A DNA stretch of 64,000 nucleotides. It comes from Paenibacillus_AB hodogayensis (GTDB lineage Bacteria; Bacillota; Bacilli; Paenibacillales; NBRC-103111). Positions 36,330-45,114 of this stretch are shown here, piece after piece. Position 1 is the stretch's first letter, and each line of letters begins with the position of its first letter. Location: positions 434,001 to 498,000 of the forward strand of contig NZ_BAAAYO010000001.1 in the NCBI RefSeq assembly GCF_039536325.1. Direction: 5' to 3'. The notes under the pieces are model-generated. The model saw nothing but the letters and a program-made list of their open reading frames with translations, was not told the origin of the DNA and searched no databases. Both the position numbers and the translations under genes were made by a program.

Positions 36330-36389
36330 CTGAGTAATCCAAGCGATATACAATGAATTAAACGGAACGCAAAAAGGGAGGAACACAAC

Positions 36390-37427
36390 ATGAAACGCAA
36401 ATGGAATACAGCCGCTTTAGGTTTATCGGTCCTATTGATGACCGTCGTCAGCGCCTGCGGGCAAACCGCCTCTAGCACGGCGAATACGCCTGCAAGCAAA
36501 ACCCCGGCAACGACGGGCGCAAGCGCCGCTCCGACGCCCGGCAGCGATTACCCGACCAAGGCCATCCAAATTCTCGTCCCCTTCTCCGCCGGCGGGGCAA
36601 CGGACTTATCCGTGCGGGCGCTCGCTCCCAAGCTCGAGAAGGTGCTCGGGCAAAAGGTTGAGGTGGTGGACAAGCCGGGGGGCGCGGGCGCTCTCTCGAT
36701 GAACGAAGTGATCAAAGCGAAACCGGACGGCTATACGATCGGCTTCACCTCGGTCGGCCCCGGAATCATTACGCCGCTGACGACGGAAGTCGGCTATACG
36801 GCCAAAGATTTTGACGCGGTTGGCGGCTATATGGACAACCCTTACGCTTTGGCCGTATCGTCCGGCAGCAAATACGGCAAGCTTCAGGATCTTGTCGACG
36901 ATATAAAAGCAAACCCGAACAAGGTCAAGATCGGGACAACCGGCCCTTCCTCCCCTTCTTTTATCGGCTTGCAGAAATTCGCCGAAACCCAGGGGCTGAA
37001 GTTCCAGCTGATCCCTTACAACGGCGGGGTCGATGCGGTCAACGCCTTGCTCGGCAACAACGTCGACGCGATCGTCAACGTCGATTCGGAAATTTTATCC
37101 TACGTCAAGGACAACAAGTTCAAAGCGCTCGCGATTGTCACGAAGAAGCGTTCGGCCATCCTTCCCGGCGTGCAGACGTCGGACGAGCAAAATCTGAAAG
37201 GTCTTACGTTCGCCCCGCCTCCAGGGGGTCTAATCGTGCCGAAAGGAACGCCGGCCGCCGTCATCGCCAAGCTGGAAGCCGCCTTGAAGCAGGCCACCGA
37301 AGATCCGGACGTCAAGAAAAGCTTCGATAACATCTTTATCGAGCCGATCTTCTCCACCGCGGCGGATTTCCGCAAAGCTTACGACGATGCAAACGCCCAA
37401 TACGCGCAAAGCCTGAAAAAGCAATAA
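36390..37427 (+). CDS. tctC: Tripartite tricarboxylate transporter substrate-binding lipoprotein
   Basis: 345 residues, ATG behind GGGAGG. Lipoprotein signal ending VVSACG (Cys24), then a Thr/Ala/Pro-rich linker. YPTKAIQILVPFSAGGATDLSVRAL, VVDKPGGAGALSMNEV and PPPGGLIVPKGTPAAVI are hallmark segments of TctC/BugT proteins, which capture carboxylates such as citrate or aromatic acids outside the membrane. First gene of a tctCBA operon with close spacing. Confidence 0.92.
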   Translation: MKRKWNTAALGLSVLLMTVVSACGQTASSTANTPASKTPATTGASAAPTPGSDYPTKAIQILVPFSAGGATDLSVRALAPKLEKVLGQKVEVVDKPGGAGALSMNEVIKAKPDGYTIGFTSVGPGIITPLTTEVGYTAKDFDAVGGYMDNPYALAVSSGSKYGKLQDLVDDIKANPNKVKIGTTGPSSPSFIGLQKFAETQGLKFQLIPYNGGVDAVNALLGNNVDAIVNVDSEILSYVKDNKFKALAIVTKKRSAILPGVQTSDEQNLKGLTFAPPPGGLIVPKGTPAAVIAKLEAALKQATEDPDVKKSFDNIFIEPIFSTAADFRKAYDDANAQYAQSLKKQ

Positions 37428-37449
37428 TCGCTTGAAAGGGTGCCTGACC

Positions 37450-37911
37450 GTGAAAGCTTCCCGCTTCTTCCTTTCCATCGTCAGCGGCTTCGTTCCGCTG
37501 GCGGTGGGACTGTTTTTTTTCATCCTGTCCCGAAAGTTGTCGTTCGGCACCTGGAGCAATCCGGGACCGGGGCTGTGGCCGACGTGCCTGAGCGCGCTGA
37601 TCCTGCTCGCCTCGCTGGCGCTGATCGCCTCGAAGCGCGTACGCGAGGACAAGGAAGCGTACACGCGCGAATCCCGCTTCCCGCTGTACGGGGTGTTGAG
37701 CCTTGCGGCATTCATCCTGTTGTTCGAGCGTCTCGGGGCAACGCTGCCCTGCTTCGCTTTGTTTTTGTTCTGGATCCGCTTCCTCGGCAAAGAGCGCTGG
37801 ATCGGCGCGGTTGCCTGCTCGGCCGGGATTACGGCGGTTCTTTATCTCATTTTCGCCTGGGGACTGCACATTCCTTTTCCCGAGGATAAGCTGCTGCTTC
37901 TGTTCCGGTAG
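37450..37911 (+). CDS. tctB: Tripartite tricarboxylate transporter small membrane subunit
   Basis: 153 residues from GTG 37450 (AAAGGGTG seven bases upstream; an in-frame TTG at 37432 overlaps that site). Four hydrophobic helices, with FGTWSNPGPGLWPTCLSALILLASL typical of TctB. Accessory membrane subunit of the transporter, between tctC and tctA. Confidence 0.88.
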   Translation: MKASRFFLSIVSGFVPLAVGLFFFILSRKLSFGTWSNPGPGLWPTCLSALILLASLALIASKRVREDKEAYTRESRFPLYGVLSLAAFILLFERLGATLPCFALFLFWIRFLGKERWIGAVACSAGITAVLYLIFAWGLHIPFPEDKLLLLFR

Positions 37912-37920
37912 GAGGACAAG

Positions 37921-39417
37921 ATGGATACTTTAGACGCGATGCTGTCCGGCTTTCAAGTCGCATTGTCATGGCACAATTTGTTGTATTGCCTCATCGGCGT
38001 ATTGGTCGGCAACATGATCGGCGTGCTTCCCGGCCTCGGTCCGACCGCAACCATCTCGCTGCTGCTGCCCTTTTCCTTTACCCTGCCGCCGGAAAGCTCG
38101 ATCATCATGATGGCCGGCATTTATTACGGAGCGATGTACGGGGGCTCGATCACCTCGACCCTGCTCGACCTGCCGGGCGAAGCCGCTTCGGTGGTGACGA
38201 CGTTCGACGGCTACCAGATGACGAAGCAGGGCCGCGCCGGAATCGCTCTCGGCATCGCGGCCATCGGCTCGTTTATCGCCGGCACGTTCTCGGTGCTGGG
38301 CTTGAGCTTCCTCGCGCCGGGGCTGGCCAACTTCGCCGTAAGGTTCGGCGCGCCGGAGTATACGGTGCTCACCTCGCTCGGCATTCTGCTCGTTGCCTAT
38401 CTGGGAACGAAATCGTTCGTCAAAAGCGCCGTCTGCGCCGCGTTCGGTCTGCTGATCGCCACGATCGGCCAGGACCCGATCACCGGATCGATTCGCCTTA
38501 CCTTCGGCTCCAACGACTTGCTCGGGGGGATCGATTTCGCCGCGATGGCGATGGGCGTGTTCGGGGTAGGAGAAATTTTGCACAACCTGGAGAAGCTGTC
38601 GCAGGGCAACGCGGTGATGACCAAGGTCGGACGGATTTGGCCGACGGTAAAAGATTTTTCCCAGGCGAAATGGGCGATCGTGCGGGGGTCGATTATCGGC
38701 TTTACGGTCGGTATCCTTCCGGGGGGCGGTTCCATTATCGCCACGGTGGCGTCCTACGGTGCGGAGAAACGGCTGTCCAAGACGCCGGAGCGATTCGGCA
38801 AAGGCGCTATCGAAGGCGTGGCGGGACCGGAGTCCGCCAACAACGCCGCCGCCGGGGCGGCCTTCATTCCTCTTCTGACGCTGGGTATCCCGTCCGACGC
38901 GGTGATGGCTCTGCTGTTCGGCACGCTGCTGCTCAACGGGATTACGCCCGGGCCGCAGCTCATTACCGAGCACGGGGATTTGTTCTGGGGCGTCGTCGCC
39001 TCGATGTACATCGGCAACGCCTTGCTGCTGCTGCTGAATTTGCCGTTCGTCGGCCTGTTCATCCAACTGCTGAGAGTGCGCACGAGCATCCTTATGGCGT
39101 TCGCCGTCGTGCTGACGATGATCGGCGTGTACAGCCTGAGCAACGACAGCTTCAATATGTGGGTCGTGCTGTTCTTCGGAGCGCTCGGCTATATCATGCG
39201 TAAAGCCGGCTTCGATCCGGCGCCGATGGTGCTCGCGTTCGTGCTCGGCAAAATACTGGAAAGCTCGTTCCGGCAATCGATGATCATGTCCAACGGCGAG
39301 TTCGGCATCTTCGTCTCGCGTCCGCTGTCCGGCGGGCTGCTCGCCATCTTCTTCGCTCTCGCGCTGATCTCGGCAGCGCGCTTCGTTTGGAAAAAAGCAA
39401 AGCTGAAAGGAGCTTGA
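37921..39417 (+). CDS. tctA: Tripartite tricarboxylate transporter large membrane subunit
   Basis: 498 residues, ATG behind TAGGAGG. About twelve helices with the glycine-rich TctA signatures GNMIGVLPGLGPTATISLLLPF and AGIYYGAMYGGSITSTLLDLPGE, and VGILPGGGSIIATVASYGAEKRL. Forms the substrate channel with TctB, driven by ion gradients. Its last codons are part of a terminator hairpin shared with the convergent lysR gene. Confidence 0.93.
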   Translation: MDTLDAMLSGFQVALSWHNLLYCLIGVLVGNMIGVLPGLGPTATISLLLPFSFTLPPESSIIMMAGIYYGAMYGGSITSTLLDLPGEAASVVTTFDGYQMTKQGRAGIALGIAAIGSFIAGTFSVLGLSFLAPGLANFAVRFGAPEYTVLTSLGILLVAYLGTKSFVKSAVCAAFGLLIATIGQDPITGSIRLTFGSNDLLGGIDFAAMAMGVFGVGEILHNLEKLSQGNAVMTKVGRIWPTVKDFSQAKWAIVRGSIIGFTVGILPGGGSIIATVASYGAEKRLSKTPERFGKGAIEGVAGPESANNAAAGAAFIPLLTLGIPSDAVMALLFGTLLLNGITPGPQLITEHGDLFWGVVASMYIGNALLLLLNLPFVGLFIQLLRVRTSILMAFAVVLTMIGVYSLSNDSFNMWVVLFFGALGYIMRKAGFDPAPMVLAFVLGKILESSFRQSMIMSNGEFGIFVSRPLSGGLLAIFFALALISAARFVWKKAKLKGA

Positions 39418-39437
39418 CCGCGATTCGTCAAGCTCCT
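39408..39437. terminator. Hairpin embedded in the 3' ends of tctA and lysR
   Basis: AGGAGCTTGAC (39408-39418) and GTCAAGCTCCT (39427-39437) are perfect 11-base arms around CGCGATTC. The arms include both stop codons of the convergent genes, which lie only ten bases apart. No T run on either side, so termination strength is uncertain. Confidence 0.55.
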
Positions 39438-40312
39438 CGAAGTTCCTGCCGGACGAAGGAGACGAGCCGGCGAGCCGCCGCTCCGAGCAGCTCCGTATCT
39501 TTTTTGATCAGCAGGCCGGTCACGAGTCCCGTATTCAGATCCTCGATGCGCCGGACGACCGTTCCCTCGGGCGGGGGCACAACCGTTATGGACGGCACCG
39601 CGGCAATGCCGAACTGCACCTGGACGTAATATTTCAGCGCCGCCATATTGCCGATCTCGATCTTGCGGTAAGGCGTCCCTCCGTTGTCGTGCAGGGCGAT
39701 CTCCAGCTTGCGGCGGAACGGGCACGTGGCGTTGGTCAGCAAAATATGCTCGTCGCGCAAATCGTTCAGGCTGATGCGCTTCTTGCCTACCAGCGGATGG
39801 GACTCTGGCAGCAGCAGCACGATCTCCTCCATGAACAGCGGTTCGAATGTCGTGCCCAGCCCGCTCTCCGGGGTGGCGCATATCGCGAAATCGACGGAGC
39901 CGTCGCTCACCATCTGATTGAACATATGGCTGTTATGGATTTTGATGCTAATGTCCACATGCGGGTATTGGGCGGCGAACTTCTTCAGCAAAGCGGGGAT
40001 GCGATAGCTGGCCGCCGGCTCCATGATGCCGATGCTGACGGTCCCTTTCTCGCCGTCGTTCAGATCGGTCATCGTCTGGTGCAGGTCGTGAAAATTGCGG
40101 ATCAGCTGATCCGCTTTCTCCATAAACACTTCGCCGGCATGCGTCAACCGTATTTTTTTCCCCCGTTCCAGCAGCTTGACGCCCAAGGAGCTTTCGAGGT
40201 TTTGGATTTGCTTCGTGACGGTCGATTGGGCGTATTTCAGCTCCTCGGCCGCCTTCTGAAAGCTGCCCGTTCTGACGATAATCTGGAAAGTCTCGATATT
40301 GCGGATGTCCAT
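39428..40312 (-). CDS. LysR family transcriptional regulator
   Basis: 294 residues from ATG 40312. N-terminal winged helix IETFQIIVRTGSFQKAAEEL, then YAQSTVTKQIQNLESSLGVKLLER, the standard LysR pattern, and a two-lobed effector domain (VSIGIMEPAASYRIPALL ... FGIAAVPSITV). It diverges from the CMD/LLM/rhodanese genes and converges on tctCBA. LysR genes usually control the divergent neighbour, so the sulfur-type module is the first candidate, with tct second. A palindrome lies in the divergent gap at 40395. Confidence 0.9.
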   Translation of the reverse strand: MDIRNIETFQIIVRTGSFQKAAEELKYAQSTVTKQIQNLESSLGVKLLERGKKIRLTHAGEVFMEKADQLIRNFHDLHQTMTDLNDGEKGTVSIGIMEPAASYRIPALLKKFAAQYPHVDISIKIHNSHMFNQMVSDGSVDFAICATPESGLGTTFEPLFMEEIVLLLPESHPLVGKKRISLNDLRDEHILLTNATCPFRRKLEIALHDNGGTPYRKIEIGNMAALKYYVQVQFGIAAVPSITVVPPPEGTVVRRIEDLNTGLVTGLLIKKDTELLGAAARRLVSFVRQELRGA

Positions 40313-40394
40313 GGCCGGGTATCCTTTCTGCCGTCGGATTCGATAAAAGGAAACGAACGCATTCCGTATTTCAATTATACAAAATCGTGATCCG

Positions 40395-40409
40395 ATGCTA
40401 TTATAGCAT
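40395..40409. promoter_or_regulatory. Perfect palindrome in the lysR divergent region
   Basis: ATGCTATTATAGCAT is a perfect 15-base inverted repeat and contains the T-N11-A pattern used by LysR regulators. It lies 82 bases upstream of the lysR start and 66 bases before the CMD gene. Confidence 0.5.
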
Positions 40410-40475
40410 TAAATTTCATATTAAGCACATTGTTTTACTAGGATATATTCCCATAACCGATGCGGAGGAATGACC

Positions 40476-41162
40476 ATGACAACCCCTAACGACAGCCTGT
40501 ACGCCCGATCCTATTATACGAAATACGCCGCCAAATTCGTTCCGTTCGCGCCGGATACGTTCAAAGCGTTCTCCGAGTTCAACAAGCTGGCTTTGCAGGA
40601 CGGCTCGCTGTCGGGCAAATTCAAGGAGCTGATCGCGATCGCCGCCGGACACGCTACCGGCTGCCCGTATTGCATCGACATCCACGTGACGACCGGCCGC
40701 AAGCTGCAGCTTCGCCAAGAGGAAATTTTCGAGGCCATCGCCGTAAGCGCGCTGGTGAAGGGCTTCTCCGCATTCTTTCACGGCCTCAACACGCTCAACG
40801 CTCTGGCGGAAAACCCGGACGACGAGCTGTATCGCCGCTCCTCCCTCTCCCGGCTCGATCAGTTCGAGGAGATCAATGAACCGCTGTATACGGCCATTCA
40901 GGAGTTCCGCCGGCAGGTGCTGACCGGCTCCTCCCTTGTCACCCGCAAGGAGAAAGCCGTCATCGCCGTCGCCATCGCGCACATTACGGGGGACGCCTAC
41001 AGCATCGAGCATTTTACCGGCCTCGCCAAAGAGGAAGGCGCCACGCTCGCGGAGCTGGCCGAGACGATCCTCGTCGCCGCCGCTCTCAAAGCCGGTTCGG
41101 CGCTTGCCCATCGGGTCAACGCCTACCATGCCTACACTCGAGACGAAGAAGCGCAAGGCTAA
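40476..41162 (+). CDS. Carboxymuconolactone decarboxylase/AhpD-like protein, tandem domains
   Basis: 228 residues from ATG 40476 (GGAGG seven bases upstream; an ATG at 40470 is too close). Two fused CMD domains. The first keeps the AhpD-type site GHATGCPYCIDIH (CxxC plus His) with an upstream FKELIAIAAG Glu. In the second the matching segment is HITGDAYSIEHF and has lost both cysteines. A peroxidase-related or electron-carrier role is likely. The next gene, a flavin monooxygenase, starts 24 bases later, so they form one operon. Confidence 0.85.
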   Translation: MTTPNDSLYARSYYTKYAAKFVPFAPDTFKAFSEFNKLALQDGSLSGKFKELIAIAAGHATGCPYCIDIHVTTGRKLQLRQEEIFEAIAVSALVKGFSAFFHGLNTLNALAENPDDELYRRSSLSRLDQFEEINEPLYTAIQEFRRQVLTGSSLVTRKEKAVIAVAIAHITGDAYSIEHFTGLAKEEGATLAELAETILVAAALKAGSALAHRVNAYHAYTRDEEAQG

Positions 41163-41186
41163 TCCCGCCAAACGGAGGTAACCGAT

Positions 41187-42560
41187 ATGACCGACAACCG
41201 CATGAGGCTCGGCACGGCGTTTCTCGCCACCGGGGAGCAGATGGCTTCCTGGCGGTATCCGGGCACGCCTGCGGACGGTGCCGTCAATCTCGACCATTAC
41301 GTGCAGATGATCCGCAAATCCGAGGAAGGCAAATTGGACTTTGCGTTTATCGCCGACGGATTGTATATTAACGAAGTAACGATGCCGCAGTATGTAAGCC
41401 GGTTCGAGCCGGTTACGGCCATCTCCGTGCTGGCGGCGCACAGCACCCGGATCGGCCTCGTCGCCACCGTGTCGGCCACGTACAGCGAGCCGTTCACCGT
41501 CGCGCGCCAGTTCGCCTCGCTGGACGTGCTGAGCGGCGGACGCGCCGGCTGGAACCTGGTCACGTCGGCGCTGGACGGAGCGGCTCTCAACCATAGCCGC
41601 GACGGGCATCCGGCGCATGCCGACCGCTACGAGCGGGCCGCCGAGCACTTAAGCGTCGTGCGCGGACTGTGGGACTCGTGGGAGAGCAACGCCTTCATCC
41701 ATAACAAGGAGACCGGCGTATTCTTCGATCCGGACAAGATGCATCGTCTCGATCATCGCGGCAAACATTTTTCCGTACAAGGGCCGCTCAACATCGGCCG
41801 GACGCCGCAAGGGCACCCCGTCGTCTTCCAGGCCGGTTCGTCCGAAGCGGGCAAGGAGCTGGCGGCGCAAGGCGCGGAAGCCGTGTTCACCGGCATGGGC
41901 GGCGTATCGACGATCGCGGAGTCGAAGCGGTTCTACGAGGACGTCAAAGGCCGGCTCGCCAAGTACGGCCGCACCCGGGACGAGCTGAAAATTTTGCCGG
42001 GCATCTCCCCGGTAATCGGCTCCACGGCCAAGGAGGCGCAAGCCAAATACGAGCGGATCGCCGGGCTGATCGACATCGAGACCGCCTTGCGCTACTTGGG
42101 CCGGTGGTTTAATCACCACGATTTTACCCAATATCCGCTGGACGAGCCGTTTCCCGAGCTGGGCGACACGGGCAGCGAGAACTACAAGAGCGTCACCGAC
42201 CGGATCAAGCGAAACGCCAAGGAGCAAGGCTTGACGCTGCGCCAGGCGGCGATCGGCAACGCTACCCCGAGGGGACCGCTTGTCGGGACGCCCGAGCATG
42301 TGGCCGATGTGCTGGAGCAGTTTTTCCGAGCTGGGGCGGCGGACGGCTTTATTTTGCTCGGTCACGTGCTGCCGGAAGGATTGAACGACTTCGTCGATCA
42401 TGTCGTCCCCCTGCTGCAGGCGCGCGGGCTGTTCCGCACCGAATACGAGCATGCGACGTTGAGAGGGAACCTCGGATTGCCCGAGCCGATCAACCGTTAT
42501 GCGCAAGCGTGGACCGATTCGGCAGCCTCACGCCCAAGCTATACAACCGGAAAGGAATGA
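41187..42560 (+). CDS. LLM-class flavin-dependent monooxygenase (NtaA/SnaA/DszA/SfnG type)
   Basis: 457 residues, ATG behind GGAGG. YPGTPADGAVNLDHYVQMIRKSEEGKLDFAFIADG opens in the way typical of the NtaA family. SGGRAGWNLVTSALDGAA and HADRYERAAEH are central motifs, and HPVVFQAGSSEAGKELAAQGAEAVF the flavin-proximal region. These enzymes use reduced FMN and O2 to cleave C-S or C-N bonds in dibenzothiophene sulfone, dimethyl sulfone or nitrilotriacetate. With the rhodanese downstream, organosulfur use is the best guess. Confidence 0.88.
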   Translation: MTDNRMRLGTAFLATGEQMASWRYPGTPADGAVNLDHYVQMIRKSEEGKLDFAFIADGLYINEVTMPQYVSRFEPVTAISVLAAHSTRIGLVATVSATYSEPFTVARQFASLDVLSGGRAGWNLVTSALDGAALNHSRDGHPAHADRYERAAEHLSVVRGLWDSWESNAFIHNKETGVFFDPDKMHRLDHRGKHFSVQGPLNIGRTPQGHPVVFQAGSSEAGKELAAQGAEAVFTGMGGVSTIAESKRFYEDVKGRLAKYGRTRDELKILPGISPVIGSTAKEAQAKYERIAGLIDIETALRYLGRWFNHHDFTQYPLDEPFPELGDTGSENYKSVTDRIKRNAKEQGLTLRQAAIGNATPRGPLVGTPEHVADVLEQFFRAGAADGFILLGHVLPEGLNDFVDHVVPLLQARGLFRTEYEHATLRGNLGLPEPINRYAQAWTDSAASRPSYTTGKE

Positions 42561-42567
42561 GATCATC

Positions 42568-43413
42568 GTGAAACATACCGTATCCCAACAATGGCTCTCC
42601 GACCGTCTCGGAGAAGCCGGTCTGGCTGTCGTCGACGCCCGCTTCGTAATGGGCCAGCCGGACGCCGGACGCCAAGCTTATGAACAATCCCATATCCCCG
42701 GAGCGGTCTATTTCGACCTGGAGCGGGACTTGTCCGCGCCGGTCGGCGTGCACGGAGGCCGTCACCCGCTGCCCGATCCGGATGAGCTTGCCGCGAAGCT
42801 GGCGAAGGCGGGAATCGGCAACGACACCCGCGTTGTCGCCTATGACGATCAAGGTGGGGCGATGGCGTCGCGCTTCTGGTGGCTGCTGCGTTATTTGGGC
42901 CACGAGCAGGTGTATGTGCTCGATCAAGGCTTCGCCGCCTGGAATAACGACGGACTCCCGACCGAGTCCTCCCTTCCCCAGCCGACTCCGGCTTCGTTCG
43001 CGGTCCGTCTGCAGGAAGAGCTGCTTGCCGGCGTAGCGGATGTGCAGGCCAAGCTCGGACAAAGCGATACCGTGCTGCTGGACTCCCGCGAGGCTCCGCG
43101 ATACCGCGGCGAAACCGAGCCTTTGGATAAAGCGGCCGGACATATTCCGGGAGCGGTCAACAAGTTCTGGAAAGGGATTTTGAACGATAACGGCCGGGTC
43201 AAGGACGAGGCCGCTTTGCGCGAAGCTTTCGCCGACCTGCCGCGCGACCGCGACATTATCGTCTACTGCGGCTCCGGCGTAACGGCTACGCCGAACGTGC
43301 TCGCCCTGAGCGAAGCAGGCTTCGAGCGCGTCAAGCTGTATGCGGGCAGCTGGAGCGATTGGATCTCGTATGAGGGGAATCCGATAGCGACAGGTGAGGA
43401 AGAAAAGGCGTAA
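42568..43413 (+). CDS. Thiosulfate/3-mercaptopyruvate-type sulfurtransferase (tandem rhodanese)
   Basis: 281 residues from GTG 42568 (MKHTVSQQWLSDRLGEAGL). Two rhodanese domains. The first carries YDDQGGAMASRFWWLLRYLGH and has Asp instead of Cys, the usual inactive regulatory half. The second has catalytic C234 in VYCGSGVTATPNVLAL. CGSGVTA fits thiosulfate or mercaptopyruvate transferases. Third gene of the operon after the LLM monooxygenase. A decayed copy of its last 25 codons is found at 46263-46346. Confidence 0.92.
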   Translation: MKHTVSQQWLSDRLGEAGLAVVDARFVMGQPDAGRQAYEQSHIPGAVYFDLERDLSAPVGVHGGRHPLPDPDELAAKLAKAGIGNDTRVVAYDDQGGAMASRFWWLLRYLGHEQVYVLDQGFAAWNNDGLPTESSLPQPTPASFAVRLQEELLAGVADVQAKLGQSDTVLLDSREAPRYRGETEPLDKAAGHIPGAVNKFWKGILNDNGRVKDEAALREAFADLPRDRDIIVYCGSGVTATPNVLALSEAGFERVKLYAGSWSDWISYEGNPIATGEEEKA

Positions 43414-43498
43414 GGCCGCGTCGGACACGGATTTGGGGGCTGTGACAGGTTGCCGGTGGGCAGGCTGTTGCAGTCCTCTTTGCGCTTTTCTGTCAACA

Positions 43499-43583
43499 AC
43501 TTGCAAACAGGAAGCCGACGAAAGAAGTTGCAAGAGGTACGGAGCCAGTCACAGTCTGGCAGTCGGGTCAGGTGATTGTTGAA
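43499..43583 (+). repeat. Dispersed intergenic repeat family 1, copy A
   Basis: CTTGCAA and TTGCAAG arms enclose GAAGCCGACGAAAG, followed by the family core GGAGCCAGTCACAGTCTGGC and AGTCGGGTCAGGTGATTGTT. Related copies lie at 47492-47580 and 52811-52900, all in the same orientation. Arms GCCAG / CTGGC suggest a hairpin. No coding frame is preserved between copies. Confidence 0.6.
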
Positions 43584-43715
43584 TGGCTTCAACATGCCAA
43601 AATGGTTACCGCAAAAATAATAATAAAAATTCCTTTACAGGAATATTCCCTATATGGTATATTCGGTTTGTGGAAAAAACAACCAGTTGAATGAAAAGGA
43701 GTTGATAAGGAAGTG

Positions 43716-44051
43716 ATGAACGAAGAGGTTACTGCCTACATCGAGAACTTGGGAACATGGCAAATTGAACTTGCTAAGCGGCTGAGAGAGATCGTTCACC
43801 AAACCATCCCAGCGGTTGAAGAGCGGATTCAATACAAGAAGCCTCATTTTCTGAAAAACGGTCACTATGCTGCGGTGATTTCGCCTTCAAAGGATGCGAT
43901 TGCCTTCATGATCATGAACACCGCTGGCATGGAGTTTCCGAAGGGCTTCGAAGGCCCGCCGGAACGGAAATGGATCAAAATGAAAGAGGGAGCTTCTCCG
44001 GACTATACCTTGCTTTCCTCTTTACTTGCTCAAGCCTCCCAAGCGCTCTGA
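43716..44051 (+). CDS. DUF1801 (YdhG-like) protein
   Basis: 111 residues from ATG 43716 (AAGGA just upstream; a GTG at 43713 is less likely). VTAYIENLGTWQIELAKRLREIVHQTIPAVEERIQYKKPHF fits the DUF1801 fold, followed by MMNTAGMEFPKGFEG-like and GPPERKWIKMKEG segments. Function unknown. Its end is close to the ArsR-SRPBCC gene (29 bases), suggesting one transcript. Confidence 0.8.
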   Translation: MNEEVTAYIENLGTWQIELAKRLREIVHQTIPAVEERIQYKKPHFLKNGHYAAVISPSKDAIAFMIMNTAGMEFPKGFEGPPERKWIKMKEGASPDYTLLSSLLAQASQAL

Positions 44052-44079
44052 TGAAGAGACGGCTTTTTGGGGGGATGAG

Positions 44080-44904
44080 ATGGATCCGGATACACTTGGT
44101 GCTTTAGCTGAACCCACTCGTTTACGGATAGTGGAGCTGTTGCGCAATGGCCCTCTTACCGTAGGGGATATTGTGGAGAAACTTCAAATCCGGCAACCGC
44201 AAGCATCCAAACATTTAAAAGTGCTTAACGAGGCACAACTCGTAGAAGTTCATCCTGTTGCCAATCGCCGGTATTATAAGCTAAGATCTCAGCCCCTTCA
44301 GGAGCTGGATTCCTGGCTGAACACGTTCCGCAGTCTGTGGGAAAACCGGTTTGACCAGTTGGAAGAATATCTATTACAGCTTCAAAACCAAAGGCCGGGA
44401 GGAATAGAAATGGAAAACCATGAAGTAATGTTGACTCGTGAATTTAACGCGCCGCGCGAACTCGTATTCAAGGTGTGGACGGAGGCGGAGCATTTTGGCA
44501 AATGGTGGGGACCAAAGGGATTCTCGCTCGAAATAAGTGAGATGGATGCTCGTCCGGGAGGAAAGTTTCTAGGTTGTCAGAAATCCCCTGATGGGATGAT
44601 TATGTGGGGAAAATTTGTTTATCAAGAGGTGAACGCGCCAGAGAAACTCGTGTTCGTTCAATCATTCAGTGATGAACAAGGGAATACAGTGCGTGCGCCA
44701 TTCAACCCGAATTGGCCGCTTGAGATTATTAACATCCTGACCTTTACCGAGGAAAATGGAAAGACTACAGTAACATTCAGCGGCGGTCCAGTGAATGCAT
44801 CGGAGGAAGAAGTGGCAGCATTCGAAGCCATGAAGCCGATGGTCAAGCAAGGGTTCGGCGGTACATTCGAGCAGTTGGACCAATACTTAGCCAGCCAACA
44901 ATAA
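44080..44904 (+). CDS. ArsR-type HTH fused to SRPBCC/AHSA1 domain
   Basis: 274 residues from ATG 44080 (GGGGGG six bases upstream). Residues 1-95 are an ArsR winged helix (LGALAEPTRLRIVELLRNG; RQPQASKHLKVLNEAQLV). Residues 112-270 form an AHSA1-like START-fold domain (LTREFNAPRELVFKVWTEAEHFGKWWGPKGF). The N-terminal helix-turn-helix has none of the usual ArsR metal cysteines, so the ligand is more likely a hydrophobic molecule bound by the START fold. Such fusions are common in Paenibacillus. Confidence 0.88.
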   Translation: MDPDTLGALAEPTRLRIVELLRNGPLTVGDIVEKLQIRQPQASKHLKVLNEAQLVEVHPVANRRYYKLRSQPLQELDSWLNTFRSLWENRFDQLEEYLLQLQNQRPGGIEMENHEVMLTREFNAPRELVFKVWTEAEHFGKWWGPKGFSLEISEMDARPGGKFLGCQKSPDGMIMWGKFVYQEVNAPEKLVFVQSFSDEQGNTVRAPFNPNWPLEIINILTFTEENGKTTVTFSGGPVNASEEEVAAFEAMKPMVKQGFGGTFEQLDQYLASQQ

Positions 44905-44908
44905 AGGG

Positions 44909-44943
44909 GAAAGCGACGTTCCAATTATGGAATGTCGCTTTTT
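44909..44943 (+). terminator. Terminator of the ArsR-SRPBCC gene
   Basis: AAAGCGACGTTCCA-atta-TGGAATGTCGCTTTTTG: a 13-pair stem with one G-T pair, then T5. Confidence 0.85.
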
Positions 44944-44955
44944 GATATTAATCCT

Positions 44956-45050
44956 CCTGCCCATTCGCCCTCCGGGTGCTACCTTGCATCACTTGTCTTG
45001 GCGTTGATACCACTGTTGCACAAGCCTCGTCGGTTACGGGCTTCTTGCTC
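44956..45050. ncRNA. Candidate structured RNA element, copy 1 (short form)
   Basis: Matches the element at 50225-50370 in ordered blocks: a hairpin CCTG/CGGG, the invariant 20-mer GTGCTACCTTGCATCACTTG (44976-44995), TTGGCGTT, ACTGTT, and a second hairpin AAGCCtCGT-cggtt-ACGGGCTT (45022-45043) followed by CTTGCT. Paired positions differ between copies in ways that keep pairing. It lies in the convergent gap between 44904 and 45115. Strand unknown; no coding frame is shared with the other copy. Confidence 0.55.
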
Positions 45051-45114
45051 ACTAAGTACTCCCAACCGCAGCCAAGGATAGCGGTTCAACATTGCAGTTG
45101 CATTGCCATCAACC

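Noticed and set aside
37966..39276. 436-codon minus-strand open frame opposite tctA.
   Set aside because: Antisense shadow of tctA with low-complexity His/Gln/Arg composition.
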